Positions 25,841-39,980 are shown, numbered from the stretch's first letter. The stretch is 64,000 bases of DNA from Luscinia megarhynchos (GCA_034336665.1 CM067592.1:46963761-47027760), one strand, 5' to 3'. Numbers and translations: made by a program. Notes: generated from the letters alone by a model not told the origin.

Positions 25841-27104
25841 TTCATTATTAATGTACAGCTTGTTCACATTCTCAGAACCAGCCATCTGGAGCTGCTGGTA
25901 TGGAGCAGGACCACATGGCAGACAATTGGATTTCCCAAGCTTTCTCAAGTATTTCCTTGTTCCCTGTCATGTAAAACTTGATAAACCACAAATAACAGTA
26001 TCCTGAATGAACTCTCAGTGTGTGATGCCTTCCTAAAACAAACAAAAAAAGACTTTAGTCTTGAACTTGCAGAAAAAGGAAATAAAGTCTGAGAAAGAGA
26101 GATTTTTTTCCTCGCAAATATGTTGATGTGAGAGCTAAATCTTGCCCTACCTCTGGCATTAGTGAATGAGTTGCCCTAGTTAGGCTGTAGTTAAGCTGTC
26201 AGGGGATGTGCTGAATATCACGCACCATAATTCTGGTTTGTGTGGTACCAGTAGCGATTACTGAGCATTGCACACAGCATTCCCTTTCCACCTTCTTTTT
26301 CCCTTTAACTCCTCCTCTGCCTCCAGTATCTGCTGCCAGCAGAGAGACAGTGAAACATCCCTGCTGATCATTGCTCCTTGAGGCTGAGAGCATTCGTGCT
26401 TCTTGGTGCTCAGATCTTTCATTCTCCCAGAGTGAAACCCACAGGAGTAAGTGGCTCCAACATCAGCAGTCTGGAGAATTCCATTTTTTTTCCCCTAGAA
26501 GTATTTTAAAGATTGATTGATACATTGAGATCAAGCAGGTCAAGGAGGCTCTCTGAGGACTGGAAAAACAAAAGGGATGCAGCCAGAGTTCAGTAACACA
26601 TTTCTCTGTGATCATCTTCTCTTTTCAAGCTCTCCTTATTGTTTGTTGTATGGCATGCTCACCATATGCCTTCCTACCCACTTGGTTCCTTATATTTAAC
26701 AGGGAGAAAACTACAGTTTGAGATGTACAACATCAATTTATTTTCTATCTGAAAATTATCATTATTATCTCATTGCAGGTTATTTGATTTGCTTTTAAAG
26801 AATAGAGAACCTTGCCTAGAAATGCCTGTGACAGATGATTGCCCTCGGATAAATGTTTATTTTAATGTCCTGCAGTCCTTTTCATGTATGTAAAATGTGT
26901 ACTTGAACTCAGCATCATGTTTTTTGCTCATGAGGGGAATCTTATTGATTGTCAGGAAACTAAATCTAACAAGCCTTGGAAAATCAGATGGAATGCTTCA
27001 CAAGGTGTGAATCTGAGGGAAGTTATGGCAGTCACCGAAAGAGAAAATATGCTGGCTCAATTTATGGCATATTAGTCACTCTAAGTAGGTTTAACACCTA
27101 GAGT
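25841..27104. other. Unique noncoding sequence
   Basis: No recognised repeat family or convincing exon. Confidence 0.45.
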
Positions 27105-27252
27105 TTTTTAGTTTGGTTGGTTGTTTTCTGTGTTTTTTTGGGGGGTTTGTGGGTTTTTTGTTTTTTGGTTTGTTCTTTTTTTTGGTTTTTTTTTTTTGTT
27201 GTTTTGTTTTGTTTGGGTTTTTTTGTTTGTTTTTTATTTTTTTTTAATTTTA
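27105..27252. repeat. T/G low-complexity tract
   Basis: About 150 bp of T-runs broken by G or GG (GTTTT-like units). The Lys-rich minus-strand open frame across it is an artefact of the tract. Confidence 0.85.
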
Positions 27253-30200
27253 TGTGAAATGTAATTAACAGCTTCTGCTTTTTTGTAGCTTTTCTGTTCA
27301 CTGTAGCTAACTGATGAAGTAAATGAGTTTCATCTTGTGAATTCCAAGCCGTGGAACATAAAACTGCTCATATGGCAGTTTTTTACTATTTGTGATCCAG
27401 AGATGAGAATATTTGTCTTAATCAGTATTAAGACCAGAAGTATTACATTTCTTTACCTTATTTTTAATTTTTTAATGGAACAACTAGAGACCTAGATGGA
27501 AAATGTTATAAGAACCAAATACTGCTTTCAATCCAGATTCAGCTATTCATTTATTTAATGTGTAAAATAAAATTAATTTTTATCCTACAATTCTATTTTC
27601 CTATGCATCAAAAGATTTATAGTCTTAAAACAAATGATCCTTTTGATGTGATTCACTGATACATGAAGTTTAGAATAGCATATGATTGACCAAGCTGAAC
27701 TGTCTTCTGATACAGCTTCACCGAAAGGTATTACAATTGTATCAATTTATCCCAAAATATCTTCTTGCAGAAAATACTAATTCACTGTAATTCTCAGGAG
27801 ACAGTACATGAGCGTTTTATGGGGATTGAGAGCTGGATTTGAAAGATTATGATCAGGGTATAATTGTAGGGTTTCTGTGCTCCAAATAATGCAGTCAATT
27901 GCTTACTTCTGGTTTCAATTAACAGTTTTCTAGGGGCAGTCAGATAGAGCCTCTGCTGGTGTGGATCAGCATAGCTGCACTGGAGTGAGGAGAGAAACAC
28001 TACTCATTTACACAAGCTTATTTCCTCACTTGGGGCAAACTACATGATAATGAAACCCACAGGACATAATAAATGGGGAAAATGTATGAACGTCAATAAG
28101 GATAAAGAAGTAATAAGAAGACAATCTAATAACATAAGATATCTGAATGTAAGATTAAATGAGATTCCAGACTGGAAAACAAACAGGTCTATCTTGAGGG
28201 AAAAAAATGCTGATACTTTGCTTCAGCACAATAAGAAAACCCTAGGTAATTGTGTGTGATTTGGAGAAAGTACTCAGACTGGAATTTGACTCTCAGTGCT
28301 CATTGACTTTCAATAGGATTGGGACACTTGCTCCACTCTGTAAATTCAAAAAGTGATTCATAATCTAGCAAAAATTTATGGTGGTATATTCAACTTTATT
28401 TTGTTTGTTTCTTTAAAACATTTAATAGAATATGGGATGTAAAACAAACGATTTTTTTTTAGGAATAAAAAAATGAGTTCAGGTCTCGCCAAAGAATCTT
28501 TCTGTGCATCCAGAATATTGTTTTGTGTTTCTGGATAAGCCATCTTATTTTAAACAAACTAACTTACAAAGGAATTAGGGATACCTATATCAGAAGAAGG
28601 AAGACAGTTACTTTCCAAATAAATGCTTCATGTTTTCTGTCATGGCAGAACAATGAAATAATTTGGGCAAGGTGTACTACGCATTTTTAATGTTATGTCT
28701 CATTGTGTACAGAATAATGGTCCAGTGTAAACTGCAGGCAGCCATGGTTAAGGACATTATAACCTCAAATGTACATGCTACTAGAGGTATGTCAAATAAT
28801 AAGACTTTGTAAAAGGGAGGACTGGGCAGGCATATATTATCTTTTGAATGTCAGCTTTTAAAGTAAGTACCCAGATGCAAAGCCTTAGTTTCTTAACTTG
28901 AAAAAGGCTTTTACAAAGGGGAGAGAGACTCATCTGGTTGCTAAGGTTTCTTTCCAGAAAGTGACTGCAAATGGATGTGAAAATGAATTAATGGATAAAC
29001 TATTTAACACTGTATGTCTTAAGCAATAGTAATATGAAAACATATATACTTCTGGTAATCATCTTGTTCAGCCACCCCATGTGCCTTTAAAAATTTAAGA
29101 CAGTATTTTTTCCAGTTTATACCATTGGCTCAATATGGGATTGCAGATACTAATTTTTTTTCTCTATGCCTTTGTGTTTTCATCACTAAAATAAAGATGA
29201 TATTATGCACCAAAGGATGAATATATTTCCCCTCTCAATTTTTAAAATTTACTGTTCAAATACTTCTTTTAGTTATTTCAAAACAAGCTACCCATGAAAC
29301 TATTTTATTACAGAAACACATCACCTGTGAAGAGTACAGAGAATGATAAGAAATGTGTGGAGGGGTATTAAACAGGGGCTCTTTGTAGCTTGCTGTGATC
29401 TTAACACATTTTTTTTTCCTATATAATGCAGGCAGTTTTTCTGTAATGTTACAAGAAGGCTTTTTTTTTGGCTTTTTCTGACTCTTTCATATACATATAT
29501 TTCTCATGTTATTTTCTTCATGCTGCTATTCAAGATTTCCTTACATGGTTTATAAAAGCAACCATGAATGCCTTATCCATTTTCAAGCTTTTATATCAAT
29601 GGCTTCCTAATTTCTTACACCTAAACTCTAACTGCCTCCCCTCCAAGCCACCCTCATTGCCATCTGTCTCTGTGCATATGCCTGCCTTTTATGGTTATAA
29701 CTGCCCCAATGCTCTGAAAATAGCCTGCAAATGTTTGCTTTAAGTAATTTACTCCACTTTCCAGCAGACAGCAATTTTTAGCTACTCCTCAGTGAGGCTG
29801 GGATGCATAACTTGTTCAAAGAAACCCTTCAACACTAGATCAGCTCTTCAGCAGTGAGAAGGGGAGCAAAACATATTTCCAGTGTTTCATAAACTGCAGC
29901 TGGCCACTGGTCAAAATCAGCGATTGGATGACTTTCAGTGGTAACAAACCTATAGACAGAGGTAAAAGGAAGTGGTTTTGCCTGTAAGTGCTTAGGTTCT
30001 CAGTGTGAATATCCTGACTGAAACTCCAGGTCTTGCTTACCTCATTCAAGTTAGACAGAAATGTTACATTATTTGTGAGATTTTTCTGTGCACCTAACCA
30101 ACTCCAGGCTCTCAGTCAGAAACTCCACATCCTTCACTTTTTGCTCTGTAACAAATACCTGGTGGAGATCTACAGGAGGAGTTGTCAGGACCCTGGACAC

Positions 30201-33200
30201 TGAGTATAGGAGAGGTCAGATTTTAGAGAAAGTGGAATTGAATGACTGGCTTCTATGAGCTCATATGCGCTGAGGGCAGCCTAAGGTAATTTAGGAAGGC
30301 AGGTGCAGGTTTGTTCTTTATTCAGGTGACCACTTCTGAAGTTGTGAGCTGCAAAGTAGGATGATAGGGTGAAAGATCTCCAAAGAAAAGAGCTGACCCT
30401 GAAGATGAGTCAGCTCGAGATGCAAGACGAAAGGTTCTTACACGATGTTGCATGATCTCTTAGACTGATGAACCCTGTATACTGTTCCAAGCACCCAGAA
30501 ATACATGGGAGGACTGGGAGAATGATTCCATTGTGGGATGCCATGGGTTGTCATGGAGCTGTAAGTCTTGCTACACAGCCAGCAGCAAAAACGGCTTTAA
30601 AGCAGACCACAAAGTTGTCATAGGGCTCATTATTTGTATTATTCCCCCTGAAGTGAATATACTTTCTCAGAAGAATGCAGAGAATTTAATCTCTCAACTG
30701 TTCAGAGCCTCTATAGACTTCACACCTTAGTTCAGATATTTCTTGGCAGAAATGTCATTCAGCTTCTTCATTGATCAGCTGCTACCTGGAAATATCTTGG
30801 GTTTGGATCAGACCCACTAGCTGAATCAGAGCTGATGTTGCGACAAAGCCCAGAGGTTTGGTGTTATCCCAGATTAGACCAGGCTAGTTATTTGAAAATT
30901 AATGGGAAAATCAGTGCATTGAGGACAATAATCCCAGCAATCACTATTGCCCATTGTGTAACAGCTATGAGAGGATATGTGACAACATGAATTTGCACTG
31001 ATTTTGACATCATCCCCAGAGGTTTAACTTATAGATACAACCTGAACTTATTAACTCTTTACAGACAAATCTGTCCTTGTCCAAGCAATTTTCTCCTTCT
31101 CAACCTTTAATTGAAGATTTCCTTTTGTCTTCAGTTTATGGCAGGCTCTCTTGATCCAAAGCTTTTTATATAACTATCTCTGGAGGATGCAGTCTAATAC
31201 CACAACTTTTGTAATGTATTTCCTCATATACTGCTGTGCATTTTAAGCAGTGTTTTAAAAGCCCAGTATTCAAATCCTGTAAAAAAGTCAAACAGAATAT
31301 GTGGAGTGTAGTGCTAGGTGGTACATTGGAGCGTACTTGGGGGAGTGTGAGTATCTTTTTTCTTTAGACTAAATCATTTCATTGTAGGAACAGTCAAGCC
31401 AAACCCCATAAACTGAGTCCTTAAGATGTATCACAATGTCATTAGTAATGTTTTTGCCTCTATATACTTTTTGCCTTGTCTGGACTCTAAAAGGTGTCTT
31501 AAATAAATGAATTCAATTACTGTTCATTCAATGCCACTATTGTTCCTTGTTAAAATACCCAGACAATGTTTGGAGCTATAGAGGCACAGATAGTGTTTAC
31601 ACTGCAATCCAAGTGCTTATTTTTCTTCAGTAGTCTGGAGGATGTCCTCTGCTTTTCGTTGAGTATAGCAACTGTCTTTTGTTGGAAATGGCAAAACATC
31701 AGAGATCAAAAGCTCTGGACATTTGAGTGATTTTTGGGTTTAAAATGGAGAAGACTAGTGCTGACTGATTTGGGAGAGTAAACAGGAATGCTTCAGTTCC
31801 TGTGTCTGTCAGCTGCAGAGCTGTATTTCAACTGCCTCACATTTATTTTGCCAACTACGTTTCTGTTTTAAATCTGCTTATCTGCACAGTATTTCAACAA
31901 AGTACAAACTTTCCTTCTCTTTATAAGCTTGATCTGGCAAGAGTGTCTCTTAAGGTGCCAGTGTAGATATGAAGACATTGCTGATGACTGACTGTTTGCA
32001 ATAATCTCATAAAATGTTGCCACACAGTGGTGCGTAGGTAGGTAATATCATATTAAAATGGTCTTTATCTTTTTGTTGCAGCTGTTTTCTTCAATTCCAT
32101 GAAACCTGTTCACAATCCTAGTTGTGCACATCCAGAAAACCATATAATTGTCTCCTACCTCAATACCCCCACATGTAATGAGTGACCTAGTCACCTCCAT
32201 ATCTGGTGTGAGTGGACTTCAAATTTGAAGAAACATTGAGAACATTTTTTTTTTTTGATTTTTTTTTTCTGTCCTTCTACACTGATACTAGAGATATCAG
32301 GGCACACCATTATAATGCACCACCTAATTCTAGTGCTAGAGGAAGAAAACTGATGCTGTTAAAACTATCTATGTAACCAGCATACATGTAATTCAGTTAT
32401 AGTTATATGCTGAATGAATATGTCTCCTGCAGCTAGAGGAGCTTTGGCATTCACAATTGATGCAAAATTACACATTCATGAGGCAAGTAAGCTATTTAGG
32501 TTCCTGTATGGTTTAGGATTTTAAGGAGAAATGTAATTCACCCACAAACTTCTTCATCCATCCTCTCAGAATGATTGAAGGTTTTTCAGTGCATATGTGT
32601 CCCTGGAGTGAGTAGGAACACTTTTGAGCAAAATTGTATAAAAAGGGTAAATTTTCAAAGTTTAAGAAATGAATATGAATTCTCCTTGCTCTTTTGCTCC
32701 CCCATGCTTTAAAGAAAGCTGTCCAAGTTTCCTACTGCAAAAGAATACTTTTTCTGGCAATTTTTGGATTTAGTCCCATATTTATTCACTCGGTGCTCAA
32801 CCTTTATACAGCATATAATTCTGTTGATATAAACAGAATTAGTCACATTAAATATGTGCTCAAACATTTATAGGCAGCAGCTCTAAGAAAATACACAAGA
32901 ATTTGTCTTATCTAACTCTTCCTGTTCCTATGAAATTATTTTCTATTTATCAAAGGAATCAACAGCTCTAAAGCATCTGAAGGGATTTGCAAATCTTCTG
33001 AATATACTTGGCTAAAAAAAGAAAAATTACTATCTTGGAAATAATAAGAATATAATCAGCATTTTCTTATTTTTAAGGTTGGAAAAATGAATACTGAAAG
33101 TAGACAGTACTCCCCAAGGACAAGAAATAAGCAGTTTCATTTCCTCATTCTGAGATCCCTGGAGCCCACAGACATCTCCTCACCTCCAGGTTGCATGCCC

Positions 33201-36200
33201 TAAAAGTTGTCTTCTCCACATTCAGACCTTCACAACCTCTCATTTCTTGTTTTAGTGTTCTATTGCTTTGTGCTGAATATAATGATAACTTCATATCCAG
33301 AGAACTTTCTGAGAGGTGCAATGCCTACCAGCACTCACCTCTGTTCAGGTTTCAATAAATATTCCTTTCAAAAACTGCTGTAGCTTCTCTGTGAGAAGTG
33401 AATCAAACTCTCCTTCTCCTTCAAATTTAGTAGAAGTACCTAAGAAGGAATACATTGAAAAATCTTGACAGGCTGAGCCTGTTTCAGAATGTGTTTTCAC
33501 ATTTGAAGTTCTGGCAAGTGAAAATTAATCTTTGAATTGAAGTTCATCTGCTAATTTGGCATCTCTGTGAAAATGTGGCATTATAATTTGTAGTTTAGCA
33601 TTTCTTTTGCTTAAAATTTTTGTTGTTGGGCTCATTTTGTTTTTCTATAAAAAATCTTGGATTTTTCTTTCTTCTTGGCTTTTGAACCTATCTTTCATGC
33701 TGGTAAATGTTAACCTTTTTTGGCATGGACAATCCTTTTCACTGCAGGGATGTTCCTGTGACAATAGATATGAGACATAATTTCCAATATTTCTGAACAA
33801 TGAATCAAATATTTTTCATATTCATAAACAACTGCAAGATTCTTGGAACTTTCTTAACAAAAGCAGTAGTGTGTGGGAAAGAATCATTGAGATTTTTCAG
33901 TATATTCTACTCTGCTAAGCAATATGAAATGGGTCTATTTAGACCAAATTTAAAAAACGGATGGTCTTTATTTCTGAAATAAATTATTTAAGATTACTCT
34001 CAAAGTGTAAGGAGGCATGGCTGATGTAGAAGTAGACCCCTTAGGATGTGCTTTGCTTCTGATTGTGACAGATATCTGGTTTAGCAGTCACCTATGTGTT
34101 CTCCTGTAGGAGCCTCTTGACCTTTTTTCTTAGCATTGAAGTCCTAATGTTGCTTATGGACTGTCTTCAGCTTGACCTCTCTGTGCTATAGGTCAGTTTA
34201 AGTAGCTCATGTAGCGACTGTGGGGGTATTTTTGAGGCAATTATTTTGCTTTGCCATAACCTGCTTGATATCAGGTTGTGGTTTACGTTAAAATACAAAG
34301 CCCGTTCTTGATGATTTTAATAATTTCCATAGTACTCTGGGTGTCAGATGCTTATTTTTCTTGCTTTCCAGTGAAATTAATATAGAACAATTTATCTGCA
34401 CACAAACACTCAGATAATAAATGATCTTTAAAGTGTGTTCCAACACCTGCATACTTGCTTGTTTTCTTGTTGATTTTAATAGGGATCTGTGGCTGGAGAA
34501 TCATCAGAGCTGTACTAAAGAAATTTTTATTTTTTTAAAATCTTGGTTAACTCTACAGAGAAACACAACTGCTGTGCTCATTATACACGAAGTCAGAGAT
34601 CTTGTGAAAAGTTTTTAAAAATTCTCAGGATGTGCTCCAAATCTAAACAAATTCACTGAACAGATTCCAATTTGCCTCAGTGGAAGCTGGTTAGTGCATT
34701 CACAGAAAGGCGTATTTATCTGAGTACTTGATTAAAAATAAAGATGTCAAGAAGTTAAAATCATCAAAGCCTAGAACTGCATTTCTTAAAATAGGATGGT
34801 AAGTGACCAATGATCACTACACTGACACTGTGAGACACTGAGGATGAAAGAGACATTTTAATATATGATGTATTTGTCTTTCAACACACTGCATAGCTTA
34901 AAAATCACCATTGATTTTGGTCAGAAAGACTAACACCTATCTCGAAATTCTGAGAGTGGCCATCCAGAAATAGGTTATCAAATGTCTGTGGATAGGTAAT
35001 GAAATAAGGCACCTAATTTTATGTCAGCACCGTAAAAAGAAATAAAACCCCAATGTAAACTCCTTTGATTCTTAAAATTTTTCTCATTAAAATAGAGCAG
35101 TGGCTCAGGACTTTCACTTGCTATAGATTATAAGTGCGTACACAGGTATTTAGTTTTTTTAAATTTATTTTTAAAATTATTTTTGGTTCTTTTAATTTTT
35201 TTTTCAGTAATTTTCATCTTTGTTTCTATTCTATCCTGATCTTCAGAGAATCTGTTTTACATGATTCATAGATGAATGAAGCAAATGCAAAGATCCCTGT
35301 ACAGTCATCTATATTTGGGCCAAGTTTCTGGTTTGGTAGGTAAGCATTTATATTCAAAGATTCTTAGCTGCTTTCAGACCTGAGGTAAATAATTTAATAA
35401 ATATACAAAGTTCTGGCGTATTTTGCCTTCAGGAAAAGGGTCAATGAGGAGTAAAAGATTGTATATAGCTTAATGTCAGTCTCAGCTGGAATAATTAGTG
35501 TTCTTTATCATCTGCAGCTCTGTATTTGCTCAGGATATCTTTGGTTAAATGCTGATGGACTTTTCATACCGCTCAGCTCAATCAGAAGTCCAAATGAAAA
35601 AACAGCATTATGTGAATTTGTAATGCACTGTGAAGACTTTATGTCTACTGCACCAGCATGAATAAGTGTCTTCATAATCTGTTTTACCCTTTGGCAATTG
35701 ACAAACACTGTGTTGATACAGATGGCAGGACTGTGCTGCTTGTGTGATCTAAATGTGTTGCTTCATACAGAGCCTGGGACTGTTGGTTTTCTGTTCCTTG
35801 TTTGCATCAGTCTTGTCTTTTTAGAAACCTAAGAAAACCAAGATGCAAACTCAAATAAAGCCCTGTATTTTGAGGTAATTGAGACAATTCACATATGAAC
35901 TGAAACTAGAAAAAGTTTTCATATCTGTCAACTTGTCGCAAGAAAATAGTCTGGCTTGCCTACCAAATTTGCTGCCAATGTACAGTAGACTTGATATGTT
36001 ACAGATCATTCCTAATAACCACACAACCAAAGTGATCTGTGATGTCATATACACCCAAACTTCCCATAAAACCTGAATTCAAGGCAGCTTGATCAGTAGT
36101 GAGCCTTTGTGGGCAATGGTTATAAACAGGTTGACTGGTCACAAAAGAGAGAGATCTGGTACTGAAATGTTGTCTGAAATTTCTCCCTGTAAGTATTTAT

Positions 36201-36366
36201 AGTCCTTATGTTGTTCACCTGCAGTACTAAGGCAAAACTACACTTTTTAAAATATGGACCCTTAATATGACCTTTAATTTTCGCCAAGTCATACTTTGAT
36301 ATGATGTGTGCTACTGATTTGTAGCCTACAAAATATGTTTAAATCATGAGACAGCAAAAGAAGTTC
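27253..36366. other. Unique AT-rich noncoding sequence
   Basis: About 9 kb in which I recognise no transposon or gene. Small T-runs occur (about 32247-32270). All open frames are under 100 codons and without family resemblance. Confidence 0.45.
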
Positions 36367-37133
36367 CATAGAATCATAGAATTCACCAGGTTGAAAAAGA
36401 CCTTTGAGATCACTGAGTCCAACCTATGACCCAGCACCAGCATGTCAACCACACTACAGCACTAAGAGCCATGTCCAGTCTTTCCTTGAACACCTCCAGG
36501 GACAGTGACTCCACCATCTCCCTGGGAAGCCTATTCCAATGCCCAAAATTACCCTTTCTGTGAAGAATTTTTTCTAATGTCCAGCCTAAACTCCCCTGGT
36601 ACAGCTTAAGGCTTTGTCCTCTTCTGTTGCTGGTTGCCTGGGAGAACAGACTGACCCCCACCTGGCTATACTCTTTTTTCAGGGAGTTATAGAGGTTGAG
36701 AAGATCACCCCCAAGACTTCTCCAGGCTAAACAACCCCAGCTCCCTCAGCTGCTCCTCGTAAGACCAGTGTCCCAGACCATTCACCATCCTTGTTGCCCT
36801 TCTCTGGACTCAGTTGGGTGTCTCAACATCCTTCCTAAACTGAGGAGCCCAGAGCTGGACAAAGTGCGGCCTCACCAGTGCCAAATATGGACAGAAGGCG
36901 CTTCCCTGGTCCTGGTTACATTCCTGATCCAGGCCAGGGGCCATTGGCCTTCTTGGCCACACTGCTGGCTCATGTTCAGTCAGCTGTCTGTCAGCACCCT
37001 CAGGTCTCTTTCTGCCCGGGCACTGTCCAGCCACACCAGCCCCAGCCTGTAACACTGAAGGGCATTACTGTGGCCAAAGTGCAGGACACAGCACTTGGTT
37101 TTGTTCAGTTTCACATCATCAGATTCGGCCCAA
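36367..37133 (-). mobile_element. CR1 LINE fragment, minus strand
   Basis: The plus strand begins with the reverse-complemented CR1 tail (ATAGAATCATAGAATTCACC) and continues through the CR1 3' UTR (TTGAACACCTCCAGGGACAG, CCACCATCTCCCTGGGAAGC). It then runs into the coding 3' part (GGACAAAGTGCGGCCTCACC, GGCCTTCTTGGCCACACTGC, GGCTCATGTTCAGTC) and stops at about 37133. It has good similarity to consensus and an intact tail, so it is younger than the relics at 10.7 and 59.5 kb. Its 5' end is truncated and the reading frame is broken. Confidence 0.95.
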
Positions 37134-38658
37134 CTTTGGGACTATTTGTTTTGTTTCACCTAAATAAGTATTCTGCTGGGGTACTTCAGAAGCAATCTGC
37201 TTTGATGGACCATGTCTTTTGCTTATTTATGTAAAAATGCCAAAATGCTTGTGATATTATAACAAGCCCCTTTTGAAGCAGCATGGAAAGGCAGGATATA
37301 AGTGGTATTGACAGTTTCAGAATGGTATGTTTTTATCAGTGGCATGTGAACCAAGACATATAATTTCTTATAATACATTTCAATCACTAGAAATTTTCTG
37401 GATTCTGAGATCAATCAATTTTTTTATACTTCATATTGCTTGTTGTCAAAACAATGAACTTTCAGGACTGTCCTGTAAAATCCATGTGCCATGCATCTGG
37501 GCTTTACTTTATAATCTCTCAGTATCCTTAAGAGGAAATAGTCTCACTAATATATATTAAGAAGATTTTTCAATGCTTTTCTAGTTACAATAGCTCATTC
37601 TCTTTAGGTAGCATCTGGAGCTTTGTTACTTTTGAAGGACAAAAGCATGATTGTGTAGTATACAAAGCTCCAGAAGTTTGTAGCAATTGGGTTTTTTGAG
37701 TTCATTGGTTTCTTGACAGCAGCAGGAGTTACGAATATTTCATGCTGGGTCTGAATCTGGATTATCTCACTCACAAAACACAGTAATACTGTCTAGTAAT
37801 TGTGACTTCCTCAGAATTATAAGCACTACATTGTGCTTTCGTTACACAGCTTTTTGATAGCTAATCTCATGAATAATAAAAAGCACATGAAAATTACAGT
37901 TCTGCTAATCTCTGCAAAGAAAATAAATTTCAATCCCCATCTCTTTATTTAACATAAAAAGAGATTTTTGAAGAGATAAAATTACAGCTCCTAAGTTATT
38001 TTCCTGAAAAAAAAAAAAAAAAAAAGAAAAAAGAAAATATTAGTTTGAGGATGCTGCAAGTTTGACCTTTATTTCAGACTCATTAAATGGTTTGCTGTGC
38101 TTCCATTTATTTAGATGGTTAATTGCTCAGTATTGCAGCCAAGTGTATAACAGTCACAGACTTTGGCTGGCATTGAGAATTGTCTACAGATCAGGTGAAA
38201 CATCGTATCTTCAACTGAGATTGTGTTGACTGGAATGACTAACTTAAACCACAGCTCATGTTGTGGAAATACAGGTATGTGGTGGTGAGACAGTGTTGGA
38301 AAGAGAGTGATGGCTCACCTGCCCATGGGAAGTCCAGATAATTGCATTAAATGTAATAGACTAACTCTAGAGTAGGGCTCCCTGAGAGCCTTTCTTGGAA
38401 AAGTACTTGGAATTACTTGAATAAATGCAGATACCCAAAAATATCTACCTAAAATAAACTCTTTTGTGGTCTCAGGAAATAAATAATGTTGGGCCAAATT
38501 TTGCTTTTTAGGGAACATGAATCAATTTGGCACTAAGTCAGTGTAAAATTGAAGTGGAGAGCAATACTGAATAGAAATCAGTTAAGTTTTCAGGGCTTGT
38601 CAAGGTAAAGCTCCATTGAAAACTAAAGTTCAAAAACAATCTAGAAGAAGGTAAATAA
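37134..38658. other. Unique noncoding sequence
   Basis: Includes an A-rich run (about 38007-38036). No recognised repeat or exon. Confidence 0.5.
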
Positions 38659-38663
38659 CAAGG
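38659..38663. repeat. Target-site duplication, left copy (LTR 2)
   Basis: CAAGG immediately left of the LTR; the right copy is CAAGA (39976-39980), one mismatch. Confidence 0.6.
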
Positions 38664-39975
38664 TGTCACGGTGTGACTTGGGTTTGCCAACCTTAATATA
38701 TTTAATTTCTTTTTGAGACAGGACCCAGGAGTAGAGACAAGGCAGGCTCAAAACTTAAAAAGGTACAAGAAGAAATTTATTAATAATACAACAAAAAGAA
38801 TTAGAATTCAGGATAAAATTCCTAGATTGTTTCCTCCTCCCCTTCATTCCACATTTCGTACCAACCAACACACAGAGAGAACACTTCAGTCAGTTATACA
38901 CTCAAATAATCAGTTTAGCTTACTTCAGAGAGAAAAGTCCCTTTTCTGGTTATGGCTTAGGGGGTGTCTTCACCTTCACAGTCTGCATCCGTCCGAGACT
39001 CACAGAACTATGAATTTTTTCCTCCTATTTACACAGTTCTTCCAGAGCCGTGTTATGGGTTACGTTACACACTTGGGGTATCACTTTTAAAGGCAGGCTG
39101 CCGAAAAACAAAATTCTCTTCATCTGCTTCTCTATCAAATGTCTTTGTTCATATTCCAGTCCCAGAACAGAGAGAGCTCAATTTCCCCGAGGCAAACAGT
39201 CTTCTACTCAAGCATCCAAACCTCCCCAAGTATATTTCACAGTTTAAAGGAACTTTAGTGAAGTCACAATCCCCACAGCCCACAAAAAAGGTTTTCAGCT
39301 ACTTGCATCTTTTCAATCTCTTCCCACCAGGAACTTTGTCTTCATCCCGTTGACTTCTGTAGTCTCCATGCTTCATTTCTCCTCATTCAGGGGAACTCGA
39401 GAGATCCAGGATTCCATCCAGGCATAAAGAAGTTACAATTGGCTCCAGATTGCAAAGAAACAAACGTGGGCAGCTGGAGTTCTTCTCTGCCACGTGGAAA
39501 GGCGAGCCGAGCCCAGCCGGCAGGGCCGGGGCCATGTGGCCGGTGCTGGGGCCATGCGGAGCCCGGGGCCCCCAAGCCAGGGGCTCCCCGCAGAGCCGGG
39601 GCCGGGCCGGACCCCCCCGCCGAGCCCGGGGCCGGGGTTCCGAGCTGGGCCCCCCGCAGAGCCGGGGCCAGGGTGCCGGGCCGGCCCCCAGACCGAGCCC
39701 AGAGCCGGGCCGGAGCCCCCAGCCAGGAACCCCCACACCTCCAGAGATCGTAAACCAAAAGAGACAATTAACTCGATGCAACTGTGATTTGTGAAAGCGA
39801 AATAACGTTTTCATTGGTTTCCCGAGCTGTCCATCACCAAATCATCTCTCTGATTGGTGCCAGCAGCTCACAGGGGAAGCTCCCAGAGACGGGAGAGCCC
39901 CGCCCACTCCCCAGCCTCATGGAGCCGTCCCTGAGGTGAAACCACCCCTCCCCCTGAGCACGTGAAACCAACACA
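38664..39975 (-). mobile_element. Solo LTR of an endogenous retrovirus, copy 2
   Basis: A 1312-bp block starts TGTCACGGTGTGAC and ends AACCAACACA on the plus strand. It is collinear with the LTR at 22668-23992 over most of its length, in the same orientation. Matching landmarks include GACTTGGGTTTGCCAA, TTTATTAATAA (AATAAA on minus), CATATTCCAGTCCCAGAACA, AGTGAAGTCACAATCCCC and ATTGG boxes in the presumed U3. A 12-bp difference lies around 39140-39151, and the GC-rich core (about 39500-39720) differs from copy 1. CACGTG E-box sequences occur at 39491-39496 and 39959-39964. Flanking 5-bp repeats match 4/5, so this is a separate insertion and not the partner LTR of copy 1. Confidence 0.87.
39500..39725. 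other. CpG-rich core of LTR copy 2
   Basis: Dense G+C with many CpG and GCCGGG-type units, in contrast to the AT-rich flanks. Several G-runs and C-runs of four to seven bases could support quadruplex or i-motif structure (inference). Open frames here on both strands (Pro/Gly/Ala/Arg-rich) reflect base composition only. Confidence 0.75.
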
Positions 39976-39980
39976 CAAGA
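39976..39980. repeat. Target-site duplication, right copy (LTR 2)
   Basis: CAAGA follows the LTR end directly and differs from the left CAAGG at one base, consistent with a mutation after insertion. Confidence 0.6.

Noticed and set aside
39383..39814. Six overlapping open frames in the GC-rich core of LTR copy 2
   Set aside because: GC-rich DNA has few stops; open in both strands at once, with no homology recognised.
22668..39975. A single large provirus with LTRs at both ends
   Set aside because: Each LTR has its own target-site duplication, and the interior is unrelated unique DNA plus CR1.
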